Source: Betaproteobacteria bacterium
GTDB taxonomy: Bacteria > Pseudomonadota > Gammaproteobacteria > Burkholderiales > Burkholderiaceae_C
Assembly (NCBI GenBank): GCA_009925955.1
Contig: RFPX01000014.1
Coordinates: 1-15,235, forward strand
Length of the DNA: 15,235 bases
Direction of reading: 5' to 3'
Below, piece after piece: positions 1 to 8,085 of this stretch. Below the pieces are notes generated by a model. It saw only the letters and a list, made by a program, of their open reading frames with translations, was not told the origin of the DNA and did not search any database. The first letter of the stretch is position 1, and the number at the start of each line of letters is the position of its first letter. Both the position numbers and the translations under genes were made by a program.

Positions 1-628
1 CGGCACCGTCACCGAAGGCCACCCCGCGCTGTCGGGTGCGCTGGTTGAGGACCGGCACGGAAATCTGCTGGTCTTGCAGCAGCGTCACTTCAGCCGACAG
101 CGGATACACCCGGGTCACTTGCCCCAGCAACCCACCCTCGTGAATCACGGGGGATGCCAAGGTGATGCCCGCCAGAGACCCCCGGTCTATCGTCACCTTG
201 CGCGAGTAGCGGTCGGCCGCTTCGAACAGCACCTCGGCCTGCACCGTGGCTGGTGGCAAGGCCGGCCGCAAACCCGACAGGGAACGCAACTCGGCGTTCT
301 CGGCCTCCAGGCGTGCGGCTCGGGTGATGGCTTCGCTTTGGGCGGCCAGTTGGCGGCGCAGCGACGCGTTCTGTGCGACAGCATCGTCCAGGCCGGCGCC
401 GTAGTCTCCCAGCGCATCGAACACGCGCGAGGGCCACAGGGCGGCATGCTGCAGCGGCAGCAGCACCGTGGCCAGCGTGGCACGCAAGGGCTGGGTGACC
501 TGAAGCCGGTGGTCGGCCACCATCAGAAACACCGCCAGAGCGGCGCACAAGGCCAGTTGGCTGCGCGCGCTGGCACCTTGCCGGAAGAACGGCGGTGGGG
601 TGCGGTCGATGGTTCCCGGTGGGGCCAC
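1..628 (-). CDS. mreC: Rod shape-determining protein MreC (3' end outside window)
   Basis: MreC is a bitopic inner-membrane protein whose periplasmic part links the MreB cytoskeleton to the elongation-phase peptidoglycan synthases. Reading the minus strand gives 209 residues before the window edge. A short cytoplasmic N-terminus with the motif RTPPPFFRQG, usual for betaproteobacterial MreC, is followed by a membrane segment at about residues 25-38. Then come a coiled-coil-like stretch (about 80-115, ending in RLEAENAELRSL) and the start of the beta-rich domain (KVTIDRGSLAGI, then GLLGQVTRVYP). I chose a GTG start at 626-628 because it fits the family N-terminus and has AAGG about 8 bases upstream. 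An ATG further upstream is out of frame. It follows mreB by 52 bases and is almost surely co-transcribed; mreD would be expected beyond the window. Identification is firm; the exact start is less so. Confidence 0.93.
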   Translation of the reverse strand, partial: MAPPGTIDRTPPPFFRQGASARSQLALCAALAVFLMVADHRLQVTQPLRATLATVLLPLQHAALWPSRVFDALGDYGAGLDDAVAQNASLRRQLAAQSEAITRAARLEAENAELRSLSGLRPALPPATVQAEVLFEAADRYSRKVTIDRGSLAGITLASPVIHEGGLLGQVTRVYPLSAEVTLLQDQQISVPVLNQRTRQRGVAFGDGA

Positions 629-645
629 GATGCCAGCCTTGCGCG

Positions 646-669
646 CCCGCCGGCTGTAACGCCGGCAGG
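646..669 (-). other. Hairpin between mreB and mreC
   Basis: The two arms GCCGGC (649-654 and 661-666) flank a six-base loop. They can be extended by a G-T wobble and two C-G pairs to a nine-pair stem spanning 646-669. It lies in the 52-base gap between the mreB stop and the mreC start. No T-run follows, so it is not a classical intrinsic terminator. It could stabilise the mreB end of a processed transcript or lower mreC expression, which is inference. Confidence 0.4.
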
Positions 670-680
670 CATGGGGGTTG

Positions 681-1724
681 TTACTCGGAGGTGAAGATGC
701 CGCCCAAGCGGTCCATGCGCTCCAGCGCCAGGCCGCAGCCCTTGACCACGCAGGTCAGCGGGTCCTCGGCCACCAAAACGGGCAGGCCGGTTTCCTCGCT
801 CAACAAACGGTCCAAGTCGCGCAGCAGCGCGCCGCCACCGGTGAGCATCATGCCGCGCTCGGCGATGTCAGCACCCAGCTCCGGCGGCGTTTGCTCCAAC
901 GCGTTCTTCACGGCCGAGACGATCTGGTTAAGCGGGTCCGTCAGGGCTTCGAGCACCTCGTTGGAGCTCACGGTGAAGGAGCGGGGCACACCTTCAGAGA
1001 GGTTGCGGCCCTTGACTTCCATTTCCTTGACTTCGCTGCCCGGGAAGGCGCTGCCGATGGTCTTCTTGATGAGCTCGGCCGTGGGCTCGCCGATCAACAT
1101 GCCGTAGTTGCGGCGGATGTAGTTGATGATGGCCTCGTCGAACTTGTCGCCGCCCACGCGCACGCTGCCCTTGTAGACCATGCCGCCCAGCGAGATGACG
1201 CCCACCTCGGTGGTGCCGCCGCCGATGTCGATCACCATCGAACCCGAGGCGTCGGAGACGGGCAGGCCCGCACCAATGGCCGCGGCCATGGGCTCTTCAA
1301 TCAGGTAAACCTCGGAAGCGCCCGCACCCAGCGCCGATTCGCGGATGGCGCGGCGTTCCACCTGGGTGGAGCCGCAGGGCACGCAGATGATGATGCGCGG
1401 GCTGGGCCGGAACACCGAGCGCGGGTGCACCATCTTGATGAACTGCTTGAGCATCTGCTCGGTGATGGTGAAGTCGGCAATCACGCCGTCCTTCATCGGG
1501 CGGATGGCTTCGATGTTGCCCGGGACCTTGCCCAACATGGCCTTGGCGTCGTGGCCCACGGCCTGGATGCTCTTCTTGCCATTGGGCCCGCCTTCTTGGC
1601 GGATGGACACCACGGAAGGCTCGTCGAGCACGATGCCCTTGCCGCGGACGTAAATGAGCGTGTTGGCCGTCCCCAGGTCGATGGCCAGGTCGGTCGAGAA
1701 ATGGCGGCGGAATGATTCGAACAT
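681..1724 (-). CDS. mreB: Rod shape-determining actin-like protein MreB
   Basis: MreB is the bacterial actin homologue that forms membrane-bound filaments and directs lateral wall synthesis. The 347-residue product has the normal family length. It carries the actin-fold nucleotide-binding motifs: phosphate loop 1 with DLGT (residues 16-19), phosphate loop 2 with DIGGGT (166-171) and the adenosine motif TGGGA (295-299). The IEEPMAA segment (142-148) contains the glutamates of the ATPase centre. The start MFESFRRHFSTDLAIDLG matches the family, including an amphipathic N-terminus that could bind the membrane. No clear Shine-Dalgarno sequence lies before the ATG. mreC follows on the same strand after 52 bases, and gatC is divergent after a 75-base spacer. 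Confidence 0.98.
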   Translation of the reverse strand: MFESFRRHFSTDLAIDLGTANTLIYVRGKGIVLDEPSVVSIRQEGGPNGKKSIQAVGHDAKAMLGKVPGNIEAIRPMKDGVIADFTITEQMLKQFIKMVHPRSVFRPSPRIIICVPCGSTQVERRAIRESALGAGASEVYLIEEPMAAAIGAGLPVSDASGSMVIDIGGGTTEVGVISLGGMVYKGSVRVGGDKFDEAIINYIRRNYGMLIGEPTAELIKKTIGSAFPGSEVKEMEVKGRNLSEGVPRSFTVSSNEVLEALTDPLNQIVSAVKNALEQTPPELGADIAERGMMLTGGGALLRDLDRLLSEETGLPVLVAEDPLTCVVKGCGLALERMDRLGGIFTSE

Positions 1725-1744
1725 GATGCTGAAAAAGCTAACAC

Positions 1745-1762
1745 GCGATAATAACCGATCGC
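1745..1762. promoter_or_regulatory. Candidate shared mreB/gatC promoter core
   Basis: The 75-base gap between mreB and gatC is the most AT-rich short stretch in this part of the window. The plus strand reads GATAAT at 1747-1752 and the minus strand reads TATTAT at 1748-1753. Each matches the sigma-70 -10 consensus at five of six positions, so two divergent -10 elements may overlap. They sit inside a small inverted repeat, GCGAT (1745-1749) and ATCGC (1758-1762). I find no convincing -35 element for either direction, so the call is tentative. The implied leaders are about 40 bases for gatC and under 20 for mreB. Confidence 0.4.
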
Positions 1763-1799
1763 CCTGAAATTAAGGGGTTTCCCGAGGTTACCGACCGCC

Positions 1800-2099
1800 A
1801 TGCCCTTGACCCCCGAAGACGTCGGCCGCATCGCCCATTTGGCCCGGCTGGAACTGCAAGAGCCGCAACAAGCGGCCATGCTGCAGCAGCTCAACGGCTT
1901 CTTCAGCATCGTCGAACAAATGAGCGCCGTGGACACCCGCGGCGTGGAGCCCCTGTACACGCCGCTGTCGGCGGTGCAGGCCGTGGAGCTGCGCCTGCGT
2001 GAAGACGCCGTTACCGAAGCCGTCGACCGCCAGCGCAACCAACTCAGCGCCCCGGCGGTGCACGAGGGCTTGTTCCTGGTGCCCAAGGTGATCGAATGA
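1800..2099 (+). CDS. gatC: Asp-tRNA(Asn)/Glu-tRNA(Gln) amidotransferase subunit C
   Basis: GatC is the small subunit that wraps around GatA and helps it associate with GatB in the complex that turns mischarged Asp-tRNA(Asn) or Glu-tRNA(Gln) into the amidated form. The 99-residue product has the family length and features: LTPEDVGRIAHLARLEL at the N-terminus, a central helix ending in MSAVDTRGVEPLYTP, and the conserved C-terminal LFLVPKVIE. The ATG follows GAGG at 12 bases, a rather long spacing. The stop overlaps the gatA start by four bases (ATGA), implying coupled translation. It is the first gene of gatCAB and divergent from mreB. Confidence 0.97.
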   Translation: MPLTPEDVGRIAHLARLELQEPQQAAMLQQLNGFFSIVEQMSAVDTRGVEPLYTPLSAVQAVELRLREDAVTEAVDRQRNQLSAPAVHEGLFLVPKVIE

Positions 2100-3588
2100 G
2101 CGGGCCCTTCATCGGCGCGGCACAGGCCGCGCGGCTGCTTCAAGCGGGCCAGGCTTCCAGCGTGGAGCTCACCACCGAGTTTGTTCGGCGTGCGCAGGCG
2201 CACGCCGCCTTGGGTGCCTTTTTGCACTTGGATGCCGACGCCGCGCTGGCCCAGGCGCGCGCGGCCGATGCGCAGCGCGCAGCGGGTGGCGCCGCAGCCG
2301 CTTCGCCGCTGCTGGGCGTGCCCATCGCCCACAAAGACATCTTCGTGACCGAGGACGCACCCACCACGGCCGGCTCCAAGATGCTGCAGGGATACCGCAG
2401 CCCCTTCGATGCCACGGTGGTGGCCCGGCTGAAGGCAGCAGGCACGGTCAGCCTGGGCAAGCTCAACTGCGACGAATTCGCCATGGGCTCGGCCAATGAA
2501 AACTCCGCCTACTTCCCCGCCCACAACCCGTGGGACGTGAGCCGCGTGCCCGGCGGCTCTTCGGGCGGGTCGGCCGTGGCCGTGGCCGCGGGCCTGGTGG
2601 CCGGCTGCACCGGCACCGACACCGGTGGCTCGATTCGGCAACCCGCCAGCTTCACCGGCATCACCGGCATCAAGCCCACCTACGGGGTGTGCTCGCGCTA
2701 CGGCATGATCGCCTTCGCCTCGTCTTTGGACCAGGCCGGGCCGATGGCGCGCAGCGCTGAAGACTGCGCGCTCATGCTCAGCGCCATGGCGGGCTTTGAT
2801 GAACGCGACAGCACCAGCGCGCAGCGCCCCGCGGTGGACTACCACGCGCAGATGCTCGCCCCGCGTGAAGGCGCCACCGCTGCGCAGCCGCTCAAGGGCT
2901 TGCGCATCGGCCTGCCGCGCGAATTCTTTCCAGCCGCCCTGGCCGCCGATGTGAACGGCGCGGTGCGCTCGGCCTTGGCAGAACTGGAACGGCTGGGCGC
3001 CACCCTGGTGGAGGTGAGCCTGCCGCGCACCGAGCTTTCGATTCCCGTGTACTACATCATCGCGCCGGCCGAGGCCAGCTCCAACCTCAGCCGATTCGAC
3101 GGCGTGAAGTTCGGTCACCGCGCACAGCAGTACGGCGACCTCTTGGACATGTACAAGAAGACCCGTGCCGAAGGGTTTGGTGCCGAGGTGCAGCGCCGCA
3201 TCATGATCGGCGCGTATGTGCTCAGCCACGGTTACTACGACGCCTACTACCTGCAAGCGCAGAAGCTGCGCCGCATGATTGCCGACGATTTCCAGCGGTG
3301 CTTCAGTCAATGCGATGTGATTGCTGGGCCGGTAGCGCCCACCGTCGCATGGAAGCTGGGCCAAGGCTCGGATGATCCGGTGCAGGCCTACCTGGCCGAC
3401 ATCTTCACCCTGCCCGCCTCGCTGGCCGGCTTGCCGGGTATGAGCGTGCCCGCGGGTTTCGGTGAAAGCGGCATGCCCGTGGGCCTGCAGCTGATCGGCA
3501 ACTACTTCGCCGAGGGCACCCTGCTGCACACCGCCCATGCGCTGCAGCAGGCCACCGATTTCCATGCCCAAACACCGGAGGGCCTGCA

Positions 3589-3592
<4 letters not shown>
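2096..3592 (+). CDS. gatA: Asp-tRNA(Asn)/Glu-tRNA(Gln) amidotransferase subunit A
   Basis: GatA is the amidase subunit: it hydrolyses glutamine and passes ammonia to GatB. The 498 residues form an amidase-signature domain. The Ser-cisSer-Lys triad is visible as Lys80 (in PIAHKD), Ser155 (in PGGSSGGS) and Ser179 (in DTGGSIRQP), very close to the positions known in Staphylococcus aureus GatA. The glycine/serine-rich signature around 152-180 is intact and the C-terminal GMPVGLQLIGNYF is typical. The ATG overlaps the gatC stop (ATGA) and AAGGTG lies five bases upstream. The stop overlaps the gatB start in the same way. Nothing is missing or unusual. Confidence 0.98.
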
Positions 3593-5097
<1,505 letters not shown>

Positions 5098-5125
5098 ACA
5101 CTCGGCAGAGAACGCTAGCCACCAC

Positions 5126-5168
5126 CGGGCTGATGGGCGCTGATGGGCGCTGATGCGCTCACAGCCCG
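5126..5168. repeat. Ten-base tandem repeat within a hairpin, between convergent genes
   Basis: The unit TGATGGGCGC occurs twice in tandem (5131-5150) and is followed by a decayed third copy, TGATGCGCTC (5151-5160). The array is flanked by complementary heptamers, CGGGCTG (5126-5132) and CAGCCCG (5162-5168), so it can fold into a long hairpin, and GCGC in each unit allows inner pairing. The place, between the ends of gatB and the hydrolase gene, suits a bidirectional terminator, but there is no T-run on either strand. The right edge overlaps the last codons of the hydrolase. Confidence 0.45.
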
Positions 5169-5968
5169 TGTTCCTGCACAAAGTCCTGCACCCATTGCGC
5201 CACGGCCTGGGGCTGTTCGCGGTGCGGCAGGTGGTAGGCCCCGGGAATCAGCATCATGCGCGAGGGTCCGCCCGCGCGTTCGCTGTAAACCTGCGGGTGC
5301 ACGGAGGTGCCGTATTCGTCGTGCTCGCCGTGCAGGGCCAAGAGCGGGCACTTCAGCTGCGGCAGCACATCGCGCACGTGCCAGCTGGCGAAGGCGGGGC
5401 TGAGCCAGGATTCGGTCCACGCATCCACCACCCAGCGCGCCTTGTCGCCGTGGTACCTGCGCAAGCGGGCCAGTTGCGCTTCGTCTTGAAACTGCAGCTT
5501 GGCCTGCGCGATGGCTTGCAGCGTGCGGTCTTCAGGAAAGGCCTGCGCGGCCACGGTCACCACGCCGGCGATGCGCTCGGGCATCTGCACCGCGGCATTG
5601 ACCGCCATGCCGCCGCCCACGCTGTGGCCCAGCAGGATGGCTCGCTGCAGTTGAAGCTGGTCCAGCACCGGCTTGAGGCCGACTTGACCCTCTTGGGCCA
5701 CGAAGTCGGCCGGCGGCAGGCCTTGGGCGGGGTCACTTTGGCCATAACCCAAGCGGTCGTAGGCCACCACGGGCTTGCCGGTGGCCTGCGCCAAGGCTTC
5801 GGGAAAGTCGCGCCACAGGTCGACGCTGCCCAAGGAGTCGTGCAGCAGCACGAACGGGCACGGCGGCGATGCGCGGTGGCCCAGGGCTGAGGCGGGTGGT
5901 GACCACACCCTCACAAACAAGCGCCCGTCGGGCGTGTTCACCGTCTGCTCGGTGATGTGGATCGTCAT
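5159..5968 (-). CDS. Alpha/beta-fold hydrolase
   Basis: A 269-residue alpha/beta hydrolase of unknown substrate. The presumed catalytic triad is visible: Ser116 in the nucleophile elbow GHSVGG, Asp217 in LHGEHDEYG, and His246 in GAYHLPHRE. The oxyanion-hole region reads LLHDSLGS (41-48), and DRLGYGQSDP (71-80) is typical of the family. No signal peptide is seen, so it is probably cytoplasmic. I chose the ATG at 5966-5968. A longer in-frame extension is open but overlaps pyrE and is low in family character. No good ribosome-binding site precedes the chosen ATG. The gene lies 49 bases after pyrE on the same strand and may be co-transcribed. Esterase, lactonase, dienelactone hydrolase or haloperoxidase-like roles are all possible. 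Confidence 0.88.
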   Translation of the reverse strand: MTIHITEQTVNTPDGRLFVRVWSPPASALGHRASPPCPFVLLHDSLGSVDLWRDFPEALAQATGKPVVAYDRLGYGQSDPAQGLPPADFVAQEGQVGLKPVLDQLQLQRAILLGHSVGGGMAVNAAVQMPERIAGVVTVAAQAFPEDRTLQAIAQAKLQFQDEAQLARLRRYHGDKARWVVDAWTESWLSPAFASWHVRDVLPQLKCPLLALHGEHDEYGTSVHPQVYSERAGGPSRMMLIPGAYHLPHREQPQAVAQWVQDFVQEHGL

Positions 5969-6017
5969 GGCTGATTCGCGCGGTGGTCGCGGTGGCGGCA
6001 GCGCCCGCCAGGGCCCC

Positions 6018-6683
6018 TCAAACCCCGTAGCGGGCGCGGTAGGCCCGCACCGCGGGCAGATGCGCCTGCAGCGTGGTTTCCTGCGTGCGGGCCAGGTAGT
6101 CCAGCAAGTCGGCCAGCGTGGCAATGGCGCACACCGGCATGCCGATTTGCTGCTGCACATACTGCACCGCACTCCAGCTTTGCTCGGCACCGCTGCTGTC
6201 GGTGGCCTTTTCCTGGCGGTCCAGGGCAATCGTCACGCCACAGGGCGTGGCACCCACCGCTTGGATCATCGCAATGGATTCGCGCACCGAGGTGCCGGCG
6301 CTGATGACGTCGTCGATGATCAGCACACGTCCCTTGACCGGCGCGCCCACCAGGGTGCCGCCTTCGCCATGGTCTTTGGCTTCCTTGCGGTTGTAGGCGA
6401 AGGGTTTGTTGTGCCCAAGCCGGGCCAATTCAATCGACACGGCCGCGGCCAGGGTGATGCCCTTGTAGGCCGGGCCAAACAGCATGTCAAAGGGCAGGCC
6501 CGAGGCCACCAGGCGCCGTGCATAGAATTCCGCGAGGCGCCCCAGTTTGGCGCCGTCATCGAACAAGCCGGCGTTGAAGAAATAGGGCGACAGACGCCCC
6601 GCCTTGGTCTTGAATTCCCCGAAGCGCAGCACCCCGGATTTCACCGAGAAGGCCACGAATTCCTGTGCCAGCGCGTCGCTCAC
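6018..6683 (-). CDS. pyrE: Orotate phosphoribosyltransferase
   Basis: PyrE joins orotate to PRPP to make orotidine 5'-phosphate in pyrimidine synthesis. The 221-residue product has the family length, the orotate-binding segment KTKAGRLSPYFFNAG (25-39), the flexible catalytic loop NRKEAKDHGEGG (98-109) and the PRPP-binding motif VLIIDDVISAGTS (120-132). The start is a GTG at 6681-6683. It is supported by GGGGAGGG about six bases upstream and by the family N-terminus MSDALAQEFVAF. It is divergent from the exonuclease III gene with 18 bases between start codons, so its promoter must lie inside that gene. The alpha/beta hydrolase gene follows downstream. Confidence 0.98.
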   Translation of the reverse strand: MSDALAQEFVAFSVKSGVLRFGEFKTKAGRLSPYFFNAGLFDDGAKLGRLAEFYARRLVASGLPFDMLFGPAYKGITLAAAVSIELARLGHNKPFAYNRKEAKDHGEGGTLVGAPVKGRVLIIDDVISAGTSVRESIAMIQAVGATPCGVTIALDRQEKATDSSGAEQSWSAVQYVQQQIGMPVCAIATLADLLDYLARTQETTLQAHLPAVRAYRARYGV

Positions 6684-6701
6684 CTGCGGCCCTCCCCGAC
6701 C

Positions 6702-7505
6702 ATGTTCAGACTCGTTTCACTCAACCTCAACGGCATTCGATCGGCGGCCACCAAGGGCTTTCGCGAATGGGCCGAACAGGCTTCGATCGATTGTATGGGC
6801 GTGCAGGAGATCAAGGCCCAGCACGAGGATGTGTCGGGCGTGTTCGATCACGTGGCCGGCATGCGCGCGCATTTCCACCATGCACAAAAGAAGGGCTACT
6901 CCGGCGTGGGCCTGTACGCGCGGGTGCAGCCCTCGGATGTGATCATCGGCTTTGACGGCGGCGAGTTCGACGACGAAGGCCGCTATGTGGAGTACCGCTG
7001 GGACAAGCCCGGGCGCAAGTTCAGCGTGCTGAGCGTGTACTTTCCTTCCGGCTCCTCCGGCGAAGACCGTCAAGCGGCCAAGTTCCGCTTCCTGGAGGTG
7101 ATGGGCGAGCACCTGAAGAAGTTGCGCAAGACCCGCGAGTTCATCTTGGTGGGCGACGTGAACATCGCGCACCGCGAGATCGACCTGAAGAACTGGAAGG
7201 GCAACCTGAAGAACAGCGGCTTTCTGCCCGAAGAGCGGCAGTGGATGACCACGCTGCTGGAACAGGGCCGGGGCGGCGGCGGCTTGGTGGACGTGTACCG
7301 CAGCCTGCACCCCGAGGTGGGCGAAGAGGCCTACACCTGGTGGAGCAACCGCGGGCAGGCCTATGCCAAGAACGTGGGCTGGCGCATCGACTACCACCTG
7401 GCCACGCCAGGCGTGGCGGCCACTGCGCGCGCCGCCAGCGTGTACAAGGCCCAGCGGTTCAGCGACCACGCGCCGCTGACGGTGGACTACGGCTTGACCC
7501 TGTGA
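6702..7505 (+). CDS. xth: Exodeoxyribonuclease III (AP endonuclease family)
   Basis: This enzyme cuts DNA at abasic sites and removes 3'-blocking groups in base-excision repair. The 267-residue product has the fold's catalytic residues in order: Asn10 in LNLNGIR, Glu36 in VQEIK (metal ligand), Tyr113 in SVYFPSG, Asp152 and Asn154 in GDVNIAH, Asp230 in WRIDYH and His256 in FSDHAP. They correspond to the known set of E. coli XthA. An in-frame stretch open far upstream is the antisense of pyrE and is not coding. The ATG at 6702 matches the family start, but no Shine-Dalgarno sequence precedes it. The 18 bases upstream are C-rich because they encode the ribosome-binding site of pyrE on the other strand. 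Translation may be leaderless or weak. Confidence 0.97.
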   Translation: MFRLVSLNLNGIRSAATKGFREWAEQASIDCMGVQEIKAQHEDVSGVFDHVAGMRAHFHHAQKKGYSGVGLYARVQPSDVIIGFDGGEFDDEGRYVEYRWDKPGRKFSVLSVYFPSGSSGEDRQAAKFRFLEVMGEHLKKLRKTREFILVGDVNIAHREIDLKNWKGNLKNSGFLPEERQWMTTLLEQGRGGGGLVDVYRSLHPEVGEEAYTWWSNRGQAYAKNVGWRIDYHLATPGVAATARAASVYKAQRFSDHAPLTVDYGLTL

Positions 7506-7545
7506 GTGGCGCCGGGCGGCCAGTGGTGATAGCCTTCCCAACGTG

Positions 7546-7941
7546 ATGAACCGCCTGCGCCAACGGTTGCTGCTGCTGCTCATGGTGTGCCTGCCTCTTC
7601 AGGGCTGGGCAGCCGTGACGATGGCCGTTTCCATGGCGGGCTCCATGGCCCTGCCCGCACAGGTCCATCACGGCCATCAAGCCCATGACCATCACGAGGG
7701 CGATCACCACGCCCACGGCATGATGGGCGCCTGCTGCGCTGAGCCGAACGACGCAGCCGATTCGGCAGGTGGCACGCACAGCCCCTGTGGCGACCGTTGC
7801 CACTGCTGTGTCAGTGCCGCGCCGCCTTCGGCAAGCGTGGTGTTGGGGGTGCACGCCTCACCCACCGACTGGGGCGGCACCGCCCCATCTGCCCGGCCCC
7901 AAGCCGTGGCCTTCGCGCTGGACAAGCCCCCCAAAGCTTGA
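7546..7941 (+). CDS. Small exported His/Cys-rich protein, CopL-like
   Basis: A 131-residue protein with a signal peptide (MNRLRQRLLLLLMVCLPLQG, cleavage probably near WAA, residues 21-23). It then has nine histidines between 41 and 57, the pair MM at 59-60, and six cysteines as CC (63-64), C81, C85 and CC (87-88). This looks like a periplasmic copper-binding peptide. The layout recalls CopL of Xanthomonas, an ORF upstream of copA needed for copper-induced expression, but I cannot claim orthology. A GTG one codon upstream (7543) is a possible start; the ATG is the more usual choice. No ribosome-binding site is clear. It begins 40 bases after xth and is the first of the copper genes. Its stop codon runs directly into a GC hairpin system. 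Confidence 0.78.
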   Translation: MNRLRQRLLLLLMVCLPLQGWAAVTMAVSMAGSMALPAQVHHGHQAHDHHEGDHHAHGMMGACCAEPNDAADSAGGTHSPCGDRCHCCVSAAPPSASVVLGVHASPTDWGGTAPSARPQAVAFALDKPPKA

Positions 7942-7979
7942 GCGCCGCCGGTGCGGCGCGCGCCTTTCGGCGCCGCACC
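7942..7979 (+). promoter_or_regulatory. Mutually exclusive GC hairpins (attenuator-like)
   Basis: Immediately after the TGA of the CopL-like gene, segment 1 GCGCCGC (7942-7948) pairs perfectly with segment 2 GCGGCGC (7953-7959) around a CGGT loop. Segment 2, extended to GGTGCGGCGC (7950-7959), pairs perfectly over ten bases with segment 3 GCGCCGCACC (7970-7979) around a ten-base loop. The two stems cannot form together. This is the layout of an attenuator or translation-sensing switch. A ribosome at the stop codon would cover segment 1 and favour the second stem. There is no T-run, so intrinsic termination is not shown. It may equally be an mRNA stabiliser or processing site. Confidence 0.5.
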
Positions 7980-8007
7980 CCTTCCTGAGGCTGGGCCACA
8001 GACCCGT

Positions 8008-8024
8008 ATGCGCACGGTGCGCAT
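8008..8024. promoter_or_regulatory. 17-bp perfect palindrome, possible operator or hairpin
   Basis: Arms ATGCGCAC (8008-8015) and GTGCGCAT (8017-8024) are perfectly complementary around a single central G. It lies 62 bases before the start of the outer-membrane channel gene. It could be a binding site for a dimeric regulator, or fold in RNA as a seven-pair stem with a three-base loop. It does not look like the MerR/CueR-type dyads or the CopR/CusR boxes I know. No promoter elements around it are convincing. Confidence 0.4.
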
Positions 8025-8085
8025 GGAGGGCAGGGCCCAGTACCCCACGCATTCCCGCGAAGCAACCGCACATGAGGGAGCCGCC

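Noticed and set aside
678..1715. 345-codon open frame on the plus strand opposite mreB
   Set aside because: mreB is unmistakable on the other strand. The plus-strand product has no recognisable motif and the composition of an antisense shadow.
5969..6229. 87-codon N-terminal extension of the alpha/beta hydrolase
   Set aside because: It would overlap pyrE in another frame and is Cys/Arg/Pro-rich with no family likeness. The domain begins at MTIHITEQTVNTPDG.
5775..6701. N-terminal extension of about 300 codons on the exonuclease III frame
   Set aside because: The frame is open only because it is antisense to pyrE and the hydrolase. The exonuclease family starts at MFRLVSLNLNGIR (6702).
7494..7533. 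Promoter for the CopL-like gene using TTGACC at 7494-7499
   Set aside because: No acceptable -10 hexamer lies 16-18 bases downstream. The nearest candidate (TGATAG) is 28 bases away.
7951..8085. 45-codon upstream extension of the outer-membrane channel gene
   Set aside because: It would bury the signal peptide, cross the hairpins and palindrome, and lack a ribosome-binding site. The ATG at 8086 has GAGGGAG upstream and a clean signal peptide.
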